Shown here in pieces: positions 15,710 to 23,162 of a stretch of DNA of 48,371 nt. The notes beneath the pieces were generated by a model, which saw nothing but the letters and a program-made list of their open reading frames with translations, was not told where the DNA came from and ran no database searches. Position numbers and translations under genes: made by a program. The DNA lies in the IMG/VR virus record IMGVR_UViG_3300025102_007024, positions 1-48,371 of that record; one strand, given 5' to 3'. The stretch comes from a virus. Numbering within the stretch: position 1 is the first letter of the stretch; every line of letters starts with the position of its first letter.

Positions 15710-15717
15710 TATTTATT
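15710..15717 (-). promoter_or_regulatory. Late-type promoter AATAAATA for the minus-strand fibre
   Basis: Read on the minus strand, AATAAATA ends 5 bases before the ATG at 15704. Same box and spacing as at gp15, which supports late expression of this fibre. Confidence 0.6.
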
Positions 15718-15750
15718 TGATTTTCTCATTTTATCATGTAAAATATGTAA

Positions 15751-16446
15751 GTGAAAATTATTTTTGATCCGGAGTCACATACGTATACTCATAAGGATAC
15801 AGGGGAAAAGTTCGTTTCGGTTACTACTCTACTAGGTAAATTTAAAAAACCGTTTGATAAAGATAGGCATTCTGCGAGAGTAGCAGAAAGAGAGGGTGTT
15901 CCTCAAGAAATGGTCTTAGAGCTTTGGGAGCAAGAAAAAAATAAAGCTTGTGATAGAGGTACTGCTATACATGAATTATTAGAAGAATATATTAAGTACG
16001 GCGAGACAGCAGATAATTATGGGTGGCTTTTTAAATCATATGATAAAGCAGTAGAGCGTCATATAGATAAATTTAAGGATGTTCTTAGTGAGAATTTAGT
16101 ATATGACGAAACGTTTAAAGTATCAGGTACTGCTGATTTAATATACGAACATAAAGGTAATGAATTTACTCTAGGTGATTTTAAAACTAACAAAAAATTT
16201 AGATTTAGTTCTTCTTTTGGAGAAAGAATGTTAAAACCGTTAGATCATTTTCAAGTATGTGAGTTTAATACATACGCTTTACAGCTATCAATGTATGCTT
16301 ATATGTATGAAAAGCTTTCTGGAAAAAAATGTAGAAAGTGTATCATTTTTTACTTAAATGATGATAGATTTTCTGGCTACCATGTAAATTATTTAAAATC
16401 AGATGTAGAAAAATTATTTAAATACTATAAATTATCACAAGTTTAA
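15751..16446 (+). CDS. PD-(D/E)XK nuclease (RecB/Cas4-like)
   Basis: A 231-residue nuclease beginning at GTG. The catalytic core is visible: RGTAIHELLEEY with H74, SGTADLIYE with D129, and LGDFKTNK with D143 and K145, followed by the QLSMYAYM helix (the QxxxY motif). This is the order found in RecB, Cas4 and lambda-exonuclease-type PD-(D/E)XK enzymes. Fe-S cysteines as in Cas4 are not evident, so it is not assigned as Cas4. Likely roles are end resection in recombination or degradation of host DNA. It is read divergently from the fibre gene, with 46 AT-rich bases between them. Confidence 0.82.
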   Translation: MKIIFDPESHTYTHKDTGEKFVSVTTLLGKFKKPFDKDRHSARVAEREGVPQEMVLELWEQEKNKACDRGTAIHELLEEYIKYGETADNYGWLFKSYDKAVERHIDKFKDVLSENLVYDETFKVSGTADLIYEHKGNEFTLGDFKTNKKFRFSSSFGERMLKPLDHFQVCEFNTYALQLSMYAYMYEKLSGKKCRKCIIFYLNDDRFSGYHVNYLKSDVEKLFKYYKLSQV

Positions 16447-16452
16447 TAAATA
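16445..16452 (+). promoter_or_regulatory. Late-type promoter AATAAATA
   Basis: AATAAATA overlaps the nuclease stop codon and ends 6 bases before the ATG at 16459. Confidence 0.5.
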
Positions 16453-16458
16453 CTTTTT

Positions 16459-16674
16459 ATGGCTAAGAATTTAAATAAGAGTTTCGATGAAACTATAGAA
16501 AAGCTGTACGACACTTTATACGAAGTTAAGGAGGTATTAGATAAAGCTGAGGATGGAGAGTTAGAGCAAATGGCTGATATATTAATTGAGAGTGTTGAAG
16601 AAGCTCTTACTGTAAATGAAGTTAATATCGAAGCTATAAAAGAACATATAGATAGTTTAAATGATTTAGAATAA
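16459..16674 (+). CDS. Small acidic helical protein, 71 residues
   Basis: I do not recognise this protein. It is strongly acidic and predicted almost fully helical, with heptad-like spacing of Leu/Ile/Val (IEKLYDTLYEVKEVL, MADILIESVEEAL). Small acidic proteins in T4-like phages can be virion head proteins or inhibitors, but nothing here chooses between these. The AATAAATA box 6 bases upstream suggests late expression. Confidence 0.7.
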   Translation: MAKNLNKSFDETIEKLYDTLYEVKEVLDKAEDGELEQMADILIESVEEALTVNEVNIEAIKEHIDSLNDLE

Positions 16675-16699
16675 TACTGGAAGTAGGTAATATTCATAT

Positions 16700-16705
16700 T
16701 ATAAT
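16700..16705 (+). promoter_or_regulatory. TATAAT box 6 bases before the guaC start
   Basis: A perfect TATAAT lies exactly 6 bases upstream of the ATG at 16712. The GGAACT element is absent. The spacing puts the predicted transcript start at the ATG. Confidence 0.4.
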
Positions 16706-16711
16706 AATTAT

Positions 16712-17752
16712 ATGAGGATTGAAACCGAGCTGAAATATGACTTCGATGATGTCTTAATCAGGCCAAAAAGATCTACGTTAACGTCACGAAAAGAGGTCGA
16801 CCTAACTAGAACATTTAAATTTAAATACGGTGGTTCATACCATGGTATACCGGTTATGGCTGCTAACATGGATGGTGTTGGTACGTTAGAAGTAGGAAGA
16901 ACTTTAAGAGATTTAGATCTCTTTACTTGTTACAAGAAGGATATTGATGAAAAGGATCTTATTGAAGAGCTTCAAGATAATCAAGGTAAACATGTAGCTG
17001 TAACAGTAGGTAGAAACGAGTTTGATTATGAGAGATTAGCTCGTATTAATAAGAAAGCTTTAGTACGTAATATTTGTATTGATGTAGCAAATGGTTATAC
17101 ACAAGCTCTTGTTGACTTTATAAAGGTAGTAAGAAGAACGTTCCCTAAATGTAATATTATTGCGGGTAATGTTGTAACGGGTGAAATGGTAGAAGAGTTG
17201 CTTTTAGCTGGAGCAGATATTATTAAAGTTGGTATTGGGTCAGGAAGTGTTTGTACTACCCGGATAAAGACAGGAGTTGGTTATCCTCAGTTTAGTTGCA
17301 TTGCCGAATGCGCTGACGCTGCTCATGGATTAGATGGTCATATCATAGCTGATGGCGGCTGTACTACCCCGGGTGATGTAGCTAAAGCGTTTGGTGCTGG
17401 TGCTGATTTTGTAATGCTTGGGTCGATGTTAGCTGGTTCAACAGAAGGAGGAGGTGAAAAGATTACTATCGATGATAAAGAGTATGTAGAGTTCTATGGA
17501 ATGAGTAGTAAGAAGGCTAACGAGAAACATAACGGAGGCTTAAAGGACTATAGAACTTCAGAAGGACGTAGAGTTGTTCTGCCATACAAAGGACCTATGC
17601 GTTATATTGTTCAAGATATTTTAGGCGGGATAAGAAGTACATGTACGTATGTTGGAGCTGCTAAGCTAAAGCACTTAAGTAAGTGCGCTACGTTTGTTAG
17701 ATGTACTAAAACTCATAGTAAAATTTATGAGTCTAATACTTTAGAAATATAA
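16712..17752 (+). CDS. guaC: GMP reductase
   Basis: A full-length 346-residue TIM-barrel enzyme, almost the length of E. coli GuaC. Motifs: YDFDDVLIRPKRS at the N-terminus, VMAANMDGVGT, the catalytic loop GIGSGSVCTTRIKTGVGYPQ with C181, then IADGGCTTPGDVAKAFGAGADFVMLG and a C-terminal DILGGIRSTCTYVGAAKL. The CTTR...GVGYPQ loop and the absence of CBS domains point to GMP reductase rather than IMP dehydrogenase. Reaction: GMP + NADPH to IMP + ammonia. Most GuaC proteins have GPGS in the loop; here it is GSGS. A phage gene of this kind would shift guanine nucleotides toward adenine, which suits an AT-rich genome; that purpose is inference. Confidence 0.93.
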   Translation: MRIETELKYDFDDVLIRPKRSTLTSRKEVDLTRTFKFKYGGSYHGIPVMAANMDGVGTLEVGRTLRDLDLFTCYKKDIDEKDLIEELQDNQGKHVAVTVGRNEFDYERLARINKKALVRNICIDVANGYTQALVDFIKVVRRTFPKCNIIAGNVVTGEMVEELLLAGADIIKVGIGSGSVCTTRIKTGVGYPQFSCIAECADAAHGLDGHIIADGGCTTPGDVAKAFGAGADFVMLGSMLAGSTEGGGEKITIDDKEYVEFYGMSSKKANEKHNGGLKDYRTSEGRRVVLPYKGPMRYIVQDILGGIRSTCTYVGAAKLKHLSKCATFVRCTKTHSKIYESNTLEI

Positions 17753-17753
17753 A

Positions 17754-18572
17754 ATGTCTGAACCAAAAGTCTTAGTAGCTGTACCTACCTATGGTCGACC
17801 TTCTTATTTACCTAGATTAATAGCTAGCTTTAAAAAAATAAATTATAATAATAAAAAATTACTAATCATTAATGATGATAATAGAGTAAAGTATAAGCTT
17901 GACAAGCCTGATGCAGAAATTGATATTTGTAATTTAGATTTACACTTAAATTTATCTGTTAAGCGTAATTTATTTGCATCGTGGGATTGGGATATTTATA
18001 TGCCTTTGGATGATGATGATATGTTTCTACCAGAGAGGATTAATAATCATGTAAGAAAGTATGAAGCTCATCCAGACATAGTATGTTACAGAAATGAAGC
18101 AGCTTATTATTTTGGAGAGAATAGAGCTTACATTACTGACTATACTTCGTTTACAAATCATAGTTTAAAAAGGCAGGGGTGGTTTGAAAGTTTGGGATAC
18201 ACGTCTTTTGAAAGAAGTAACTTTGATGATCAGAGCATTCACCATAATATAGTTAACAGATGTGAATGTTTAATAGAAGCTGATTATTTAAATTTAGATT
18301 TTATATACTGGTGGGGAAATACAGATGATGAGACAAAGTATAGAAATACCTTTAATAGCGACATTATGAAAAATGAAACTGTTGAACTAGCTTCTCAAAA
18401 AGATTATATAGGCAAGATTAACAAACAAGGTTATATAACTTTAAAGCCAGATTACGATTGCTATAATAAAATTACAGATATAATAAAGAGATTGAATGTA
18501 TATAGAAGAACTGAACATAATATACATCTTAATCAAACTACAGCGAGCGAAAAAATAAAAGTAAATTTTTAA
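17754..18572 (+). CDS. GT2-like glycosyltransferase
   Basis: A 272-residue GT-A fold transferase. VLVAVPTYGRPSYLPRLIASF is the standard GT2 N-terminus, LLIINDDN follows, and IYMPLDDDDMFLP is the metal-binding acidic motif. The usual C-terminal catalytic ED is replaced by a region rich in Asp and Asn (ERSNFDDQSIH). It starts one base after the guaC stop and ends one base before the reductase gene, so these genes form one transcript. Donor and acceptor are unknown. Confidence 0.75.
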   Translation: MSEPKVLVAVPTYGRPSYLPRLIASFKKINYNNKKLLIINDDNRVKYKLDKPDAEIDICNLDLHLNLSVKRNLFASWDWDIYMPLDDDDMFLPERINNHVRKYEAHPDIVCYRNEAAYYFGENRAYITDYTSFTNHSLKRQGWFESLGYTSFERSNFDDQSIHHNIVNRCECLIEADYLNLDFIYWWGNTDDETKYRNTFNSDIMKNETVELASQKDYIGKINKQGYITLKPDYDCYNKITDIIKRLNVYRRTEHNIHLNQTTASEKIKVNF

Positions 18573-18573
18573 T

Positions 18574-19434
18574 ATGAATATAATAATACTAGGCAAAGGT
18601 TATGTTGGTAATCACCTGTTTAATACTCTAAGTGAGCACTCCGGTAGATATGGAGAGCGTCCTAACGTCCAAATTTTCTCAAAAGAAGAATTAGATTATA
18701 CAGATGAAACTTCTTTAATGGAAGAAATTAACGTAATAGATGATACTTACATTATAAACTGCTCCGGCTTTACTGGTAGACCTAATGTAGATGAAGGTGA
18801 AAACAAGAAAGAAGAATGCTGGAAATATAATGTACAGGTACCTCTTAATTTAAATAAGGTTTGTAATGAGACGGGTGCAGAGATTATTCATATTACTTCT
18901 GGTTGTATTTATACAGGGTATGAGAAAGAATGGGAAGAAGATGATACTCCTAATTTTGGAATTTATAGTAACGAAGCCTCTTTTTATTCTAAAAGTAAAC
19001 ATGCTTTCGAAACGCTAAGCGATACAGGTTTGCATTTGAGAATAAGAATGCCTTTTTGCGATACAATGCATGAACGGTCAGTGTTAACTAAAATATACAA
19101 TTATGATAATTTAGTTGATACAATAAATTCTAAAACTTATATACCTGAACTTTGTAATTTTATACAACATTATATTAAAGAAGGTTACAAGGGTTATGAA
19201 ACTATTCATTTTGTAAACAAGGAGCCTATATCAACAAAAGAAATAGTAGAAAAAATGAAAGCGGCTGGTATTGAAAATCCTAACTGGAAATGGAAAGAAA
19301 TGGACCAATTAGGAATGAAAGCTAACAGATCAAATTGCATACTAGATACTACTAGACTAGAGCAACAATATAATTTTAATATTAGTTCTGAGTATACTGC
19401 ATTAGATAGAGCCCTTGAAAAAATGACTTCCTAG
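18574..19434 (+). CDS. RmlD/fucose-synthase-like SDR nucleotide-sugar reductase
   Basis: A 286-residue extended SDR. IIILGKGYVGNHLF is the NAD(P) loop, YIINCSGFTGRPNVDEGE resembles the RmlD substrate strand, the serine/threonine site is ITSGCIYTGYE, and YSKSK is the catalytic YxxxK. This is the order of dTDP-4-dehydrorhamnose reductase and GDP-fucose synthase relatives. Either role would fit: the window has a GDP-mannose dehydratase and an RmlB-like dehydratase, each needing a reductase. Which one it serves is not decidable from sequence. Confidence 0.68.
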   Translation: MNIIILGKGYVGNHLFNTLSEHSGRYGERPNVQIFSKEELDYTDETSLMEEINVIDDTYIINCSGFTGRPNVDEGENKKEECWKYNVQVPLNLNKVCNETGAEIIHITSGCIYTGYEKEWEEDDTPNFGIYSNEASFYSKSKHAFETLSDTGLHLRIRMPFCDTMHERSVLTKIYNYDNLVDTINSKTYIPELCNFIQHYIKEGYKGYETIHFVNKEPISTKEIVEKMKAAGIENPNWKWKEMDQLGMKANRSNCILDTTRLEQQYNFNISSEYTALDRALEKMTS

Positions 19435-19447
19435 ATTAATATATTAT

Positions 19448-19894
19448 ATGCACAAAGAAGGTTTATTGGGTTTTACCGCAGGTAATTTTGATTTATTACA
19501 CCCGGGATATATTAGATGCTTTAGAGAGGCTAAGCGTCATTGTGATAAGTTTATAGTTTTTTTGCAGAAAGATCCCTCCTTGCATAGAAAGAGTAAATAT
19601 AAACCAGTTATATCTCTCTACAATCGTTATGAAGCGTTAATGGCTATAAAATATATTGACGATGTCTATACATATCAAACTGAAGAAGAGTTAGTTAATC
19701 TAATTAAATTCTGGAAACCTGATATTAGAATACTGGGCGAAGATTATATTGAAAAGGAATCTTTTACAGGAGATGATTTACCCCCTAAAGTAATTTATAC
19801 TACACGGTCGCATGAATGGTCGACCACTAAATTAAAAGATCTTATTACGTTACAAACAATTAAACAAAATCCAGATATAATAAAGAAAAAATGA
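19448..19894 (+). CDS. Cytidylyltransferase-like nucleotidyltransferase with HPGY motif
   Basis: A 148-residue single-domain nucleotidyltransferase. FTAGNFDLLHPGYIRCF aligns with the TxGxFDxxHxGH block, but the second His of HxGH is Tyr (H18-P-G-Y21). DIRILGEDY, RSHEWSTTKLKDLI at the C-terminus, and the fold order otherwise match glycerol-3-phosphate cytidylyltransferase and HldE2. It overlaps the next gene by 4 bases. The Tyr is either a family trait or a change affecting catalysis. A second complete HLGH domain is present at 3622-4497, so this may activate a different sugar or alditol phosphate. Confidence 0.72.
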   Translation: MHKEGLLGFTAGNFDLLHPGYIRCFREAKRHCDKFIVFLQKDPSLHRKSKYKPVISLYNRYEALMAIKYIDDVYTYQTEEELVNLIKFWKPDIRILGEDYIEKESFTGDDLPPKVIYTTRSHEWSTTKLKDLITLQTIKQNPDIIKKK

Positions 19895-20871
19895 GTACGT
19901 ACTTAGTTACTGGGGGTTGTGGATTTATAGGCTCTTATGTAGTAAAGGAGCTTTTAAAACTATCTGATACAGAGAAAATTTATCAGATAGATAAGATGGG
20001 TATAGGCTCTAGTAAAGAAAATTTAATAACTGATGATCCAAGGGTACAAAATTACTGTTTTGATTTAGCTAATACTAATCATTGGAAGTTAAACATGTCT
20101 AACTCTATACAATTTATAGATAGAGACGTTGATTATGTTTTACACTTAGCAGCTGAATCACATGTAGATAGATCTATTGAAGGTCCCTTAGCATTTATTG
20201 ATAGTAATGTTAGAGGTACAGCAAATGTTCTAGAATTTGTAAAAGAGATGAAATCGAGAATGGTGCATGTCTCAACTGATGAGGTATACGGTCATCTTAC
20301 TGAAGACGATTCACCATTTTTAGAAACGCACCCGCTACAGCCTCGTTCTCCATATGCAGCTTCTAAAGCTAGCTCTGATCTAGTAGTTCAATCATATATA
20401 CATACATACGGTATTAACGCTTCAATTACAAGGTGCTGTAATAATTACGGGCCCCGACAGCATGAAGAAAAACTAATACCTACTGTTATTAAATCGATTA
20501 TAGAAGGTAAAAATATTCCTGTTTATGGGAAGGGAGATAATATTCGCGAATGGATCCATGCAGAAGATCATGCTAAAGCTATTATAGAAATAGCACATAC
20601 TGTTGAAGATGTAAAAGAAATATACAATATTGAAGGATCTAGATCAGTGCGTAATATTGATTTAGTTAATGAAATAATTTCAACGCTTATAGAGAAATAT
20701 CCTCAGTATAGTAGAGAAGGTGAATATATTGAATTCGTAAAGGATAGATTAGGTCATGATTTTAGATACGATTTAGATACTATTCATCCTAAGCTACAAA
20801 GCGTAGTCGATCAAAAAAAATTCAACTTAGAGAAGACTGTAGAATATTATGTTAAAGGCTATCAAGCTTGA
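19891..20871 (+). CDS. rfbB: dTDP-glucose 4,6-dehydratase-like (RmlB family)
   Basis: A 326-residue extended SDR. YLVTGGCGFIGSYVVKELL, then LHLAAESHVDRSIEGPL, VSTDEVYGHL with the Asp-Glu catalytic pair, SPYAASKASSDL with YxxxK, and TRCCNNYGPRQHEEKLIPTVI are all diagnostic of RmlB. The C-terminus has REWIHAEDHAKAI and a following YNIEG. Reaction: NDP-glucose to NDP-4-keto-6-deoxyglucose. No RmlA thymidylyltransferase is in the window, so the substrate may come from the host. It starts by ATGA overlap with the nucleotidyltransferase gene and ends two bases from the convergent gene at 20874. Confidence 0.9.
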   Translation: MSTYLVTGGCGFIGSYVVKELLKLSDTEKIYQIDKMGIGSSKENLITDDPRVQNYCFDLANTNHWKLNMSNSIQFIDRDVDYVLHLAAESHVDRSIEGPLAFIDSNVRGTANVLEFVKEMKSRMVHVSTDEVYGHLTEDDSPFLETHPLQPRSPYAASKASSDLVVQSYIHTYGINASITRCCNNYGPRQHEEKLIPTVIKSIIEGKNIPVYGKGDNIREWIHAEDHAKAIIEIAHTVEDVKEIYNIEGSRSVRNIDLVNEIISTLIEKYPQYSREGEYIEFVKDRLGHDFRYDLDTIHPKLQSVVDQKKFNLEKTVEYYVKGYQA

Positions 20872-20873
20872 AT

Positions 20874-21350
20874 TTAGCTAACTTTAAAAAATTTAACTAA
20901 CATCTCTTCTTCTGTCATTTGCGTCTCTACAGTATCATTATCAACCTCCTCAGTATCACTATAGTAGCTGCTATATATATCATCTTCTTCTTTACTATAA
21001 TCGAAAGCGGATGAAGTAACTATTGTAGTTTCAAACCTACTCTTAATATCACCAATAATAATATGCTTTAAATGCTTTGCATCTGTTTCTTTTTCTGCCC
21101 TCTTTAAAAAATCTTTGATATCTTCTATCTTAAACTTTCCCTTCAACGCGTCAAAAGGATCTTCAAAAGTAGCCCATATGTAAGGAGCCAGGTATTTTGA
21201 TGTAATTAATGCGCAATCTCTAATAACATAATAGGCAGATTTATTATTAATATCCACGCCAATATCGGGTTTTTTATAAGCTCTAAGAGCGGGTTCCTTT
21301 AGTTTCGCTTGTTTTTCCTTACTATTGGCTAGAATTATTTCTTCAAACAT
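20874..21350 (-). CDS. Hypothetical late protein, 158 residues
   Basis: I do not recognise this protein. It begins with a basic helix, has a hydrophobic stretch near residues 40-65 (YYVIRDCALITSKYLAPYIW) that is not long enough for a confident membrane span, then a charged helical region, and ends in a very acidic Ser/Tyr-rich tail (DDIYSSYYSDTEEVDNDTVE). A perfect AATAAATA on the minus strand lies 5 bases before the ATG, so late expression and a virion or assembly role are likely. It stands alone on the minus strand between plus-strand genes. Confidence 0.75.
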   Translation of the reverse strand: MFEEIILANSKEKQAKLKEPALRAYKKPDIGVDINNKSAYYVIRDCALITSKYLAPYIWATFEDPFDALKGKFKIEDIKDFLKRAEKETDAKHLKHIIIGDIKSRFETTIVTSSAFDYSKEEDDIYSSYYSDTEEVDNDTVETQMTEEEMLVKFFKVS

Positions 21351-21355
21351 ATAAA

Positions 21356-21363
21356 TATTTATT
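21356..21363 (-). promoter_or_regulatory. Late-type promoter AATAAATA (minus strand)
   Basis: Minus-strand AATAAATA ends 5 bases before the ATG at 21350. It lies back to back with the GGAACT-type promoter at 21374-21389 that reads the other way. Confidence 0.58.
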
Positions 21364-21373
21364 TAAAATAATA

Positions 21374-21389
21374 GGAACTACGATATAAT
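21374..21389 (+). promoter_or_regulatory. GGAACT-N4-TATAAT promoter, copy 1
   Basis: GGAACT (21374-21379), four bases, TATAAT (21384-21389). The ATG at 21390 follows with no gap, but the in-frame GTG at 21396 is 6 bases away, the same distance as at other copies. A three-base ACT/AGT inverted repeat is centred on the TATAAT. Confidence 0.65.
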
Positions 21390-21581
21390 ATGAGTGTGAA
21401 GAAGAGATTTCCCAAGAAACCTTTCGAATTCGGTAGATATATTATCGAATATAGAGAGAGTCGAGACGCTGTCTTGCGGTTTCTAAAGGAACGTCTCGAT
21501 ACTTTCGATGAAGCTAAGATTGCAAGAGATAAATTGCTTAGTCAAGGCTGCACAGAACCGGTTATTAAAAAAGTAGGATGA
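21390..21581 (+). CDS. Small basic protein, about 61-63 residues
   Basis: I do not recognise this protein. It is rich in Lys/Arg with a helical core (YIIEYRESRDAVLRFLKERL). Two starts are possible: ATG 21390, which touches the TATAAT of its own promoter, and GTG 21396, which sits at the likely transcription start. By analogy with the neighbours of the same promoter type I prefer GTG 21396 as the functional start. The gene overlaps the next by 4 bases. A small basic early or middle protein is plausible. Confidence 0.7.
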   Translation: MSVKKRFPKKPFEFGRYIIEYRESRDAVLRFLKERLDTFDEAKIARDKLLSQGCTEPVIKKVG

Positions 21582-22030
21582 TATTATTAGAACCTTCAAA
21601 GGGAATAAAGCAAGAAACTAAACTAGATTTTAAATTATTAGAAACTTTACTTACTACTATACTTGAGTATAATCATAAGAAAAAAATCTATCTAAAAGTA
21701 AAAGTACATAAAAGTAGAATACCTGGTACTTCGTATGTTCATCAAAAAACTAAGCGTAACTATTTGATTGGCTTAGATACTAGCAATACTAAAAAAAGAT
21801 ATTTAATTAGCTCTCTACTACATGAAATACGTCATTGTCTACAGTTTAATCTCTTTGGTTTTTGGAATCACGCGGTTCAATTTAAAAGCTGGAAAGAGTA
21901 TTATACTTCTAGAGAAGAAGTAGATGCTAGAAAAATGGAACGGCTAACTACTCAATTAATTAAAATTTATGATTCTTCTACTAAGTTAAATGATACGTTC
22001 AGAGATCTTGAACTTAGTAGAATGCGTTAG
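21578..22030 (+). CDS. Minimal zincin-like protein with HExxH motif
   Basis: A 150-residue protein. SLLHEIRHCLQF at residues 80-90 holds an HExxH motif (H82, E83, H86), and REEVDARKME about 28 residues later gives an acidic third-ligand candidate. This is the arrangement of gluzincin-type or SprT/IrrE-type small metalloproteases. The region before it is strand-like. No signal peptide is present, so it would act in the cytoplasm. It starts on an ATGA overlap with the upstream small gene, and its stop overlaps the GGAACT promoter of the DUF932 gene by one base. Confidence 0.6.
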   Translation: MILLEPSKGIKQETKLDFKLLETLLTTILEYNHKKKIYLKVKVHKSRIPGTSYVHQKTKRNYLIGLDTSNTKKRYLISSLLHEIRHCLQFNLFGFWNHAVQFKSWKEYYTSREEVDARKMERLTTQLIKIYDSSTKLNDTFRDLELSRMR

Positions 22031-22045
22031 GAACTCTGATATAAT
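22030..22045 (+). promoter_or_regulatory. GGAACT-N4-TATAAT promoter, copy 2, with A-rich leader
   Basis: GGAACT (22030-22035), four bases, TATAAT (22040-22045). ACTCT (22033-22037) and AGAGT (22049-22053) form an inverted repeat centred on the TATAAT. The ATG at 22090 is 44 bases further, after a leader of CAAA repeats and A-rich sequence with no Shine-Dalgarno. Confidence 0.7.
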
Positions 22046-22089
22046 AAAAGAGTAACAAGATAAAACAAACAAACAAACAATAAAATAAA

Positions 22090-22914
22090 ATGGGATTCTT
22101 CACAGAAATCGAATCGTTAGAGCAAGTACCTCAATTTGAGGTTAGTAAAGAGCCGGTCTTTGATCGGAATAGTAATAGTATTCCTGGAGCGTTTTCGCTA
22201 CGGCGTACCGATACAGGTCATCATCTAGGTATGGTGGGTGAGAGTTATCGACCTATTCAAATGGAGGAAATGGTTGATGTTATTAATAAGGCGTCAAAGA
22301 AAATTGGCGATATTAACCATGTAGGCTATACTGAGTCGAAAAATGGTAAAAAATGCGTTATTCAATCTAAACTACCTGAGCCTATTAATGTAGATGGTGA
22401 TAAGGTTAATCCTTATTTTTATACCGTGATTGATCATTCCGGTATGGGATCTAATAAAGTTGTCCCTTCTACTATTCGCATTTCATGTGATAATGCTTTT
22501 CACCTTATTAAAAGCTCCGGAGATAATCGCGCTCATCACGCTAGTACCTTTGATGATAGAGTAAAATCTATGATTGATAGTATTATTACCTCAGTAGAGT
22601 CTGCTAAAAACTTTGAAGGTATTATGAAAAATCTTAAAGGACTTAAGTTTTCGAGAAACGAGATGGTAAAGCTTACGCAAAAATTAATTCCTGTTGAAGC
22701 GGAAGAGTCTACACGACGCGTTAATAAGCGTGAAAGAATCGTAGAGCTTTTTGAAAGTGGTAGAGGTAATTGCGGAGAAACAAGATGGGATGCATTGAAT
22801 GCTCTTACTGAATATGAAACTCATAACGGAAAGCAGTCCGCTGCTAAGTTTATCCGCAATATGACTAACTCTAATCTTTCGCGGAAAGGACTTACACTAC
22901 TTACTGCCGCTTAA
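22090..22914 (+). CDS. DUF932 family phage/plasmid protein
   Basis: A 274-residue protein of the DUF932 (plasmid-like) family. Recognisable parts are a VGESYRPIQMEEMVDVI segment near residue 55, TVIDHSGMGSNKVVPSTIRISCDNAF, and near the C-terminus GRGNCGETRWDALNALTEYETH, which is the family signature. Many phages and plasmids carry one; the biochemical function is unknown, though a DNA-related role is suspected. It is driven by a GGAACT-type promoter with a long A-rich leader, which suggests strong, regulated expression. It overlaps the next gene by one base (TAATG). Confidence 0.85.
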   Translation: MGFFTEIESLEQVPQFEVSKEPVFDRNSNSIPGAFSLRRTDTGHHLGMVGESYRPIQMEEMVDVINKASKKIGDINHVGYTESKNGKKCVIQSKLPEPINVDGDKVNPYFYTVIDHSGMGSNKVVPSTIRISCDNAFHLIKSSGDNRAHHASTFDDRVKSMIDSIITSVESAKNFEGIMKNLKGLKFSRNEMVKLTQKLIPVEAEESTRRVNKRERIVELFESGRGNCGETRWDALNALTEYETHNGKQSAAKFIRNMTNSNLSRKGLTLLTAA

Positions 22915-23162
22915 TGATACAAGTTCATAGAGTATATCTCCCGTCGCCTATAGAACCAGGCGACGGGATACTCGCCGACGCTACTTGGAGTTTAAATAAT
23001 AATGAGGAGCCTGTAGTTGATAATCTAAAGGTATACTTTATATTAGATAGTAATGTTGGTGAAAATGTATCAAATGAGATTGAATTGAATATATATCTAT
23101 GGCTAGCGAGAATGGCATTAGAAGAGATTAAAACCTTTGTATTAAATGGAAGCGAATATTGA
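22914..23162 (+). CDS. Hypothetical protein, 82 residues, with a GC-rich hairpin in its 5' end
   Basis: I do not recognise this protein. It looks like one small alpha/beta domain (VYLPSPIEPGDGILADATWS, VYFILDSN, then an amphipathic helix near its C-terminus). It starts by TAATG overlap with the DUF932 gene, so its translation depends on the upstream gene. Its codons 10-18 form a 9-base-pair GC-rich stem that stands out in this AT-rich genome and may matter for RNA rather than protein. The 3' end overlaps the next gene by 17 bases. Confidence 0.7.
   Translation: MIQVHRVYLPSPIEPGDGILADATWSLNNNEEPVVDNLKVYFILDSNVGENVSNEIELNIYLWLARMALEEIKTFVLNGSEY
22940..22976 (+). ncRNA. GC-rich RNA hairpin with an alternative pairing partner (cis element)
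   Basis: CCCGTCGCC (22940-22948) pairs perfectly with GGCGACGGG (22959-22967) around a 10-base loop, eight of nine pairs being G-C. GGCGA (22959-22963) could instead pair with TCGCC at 22972-22976, so two exclusive stems exist. No T-run follows, so it is not a standard terminator. It lies inside coding sequence just after a translational overlap. Confidence 0.45.
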
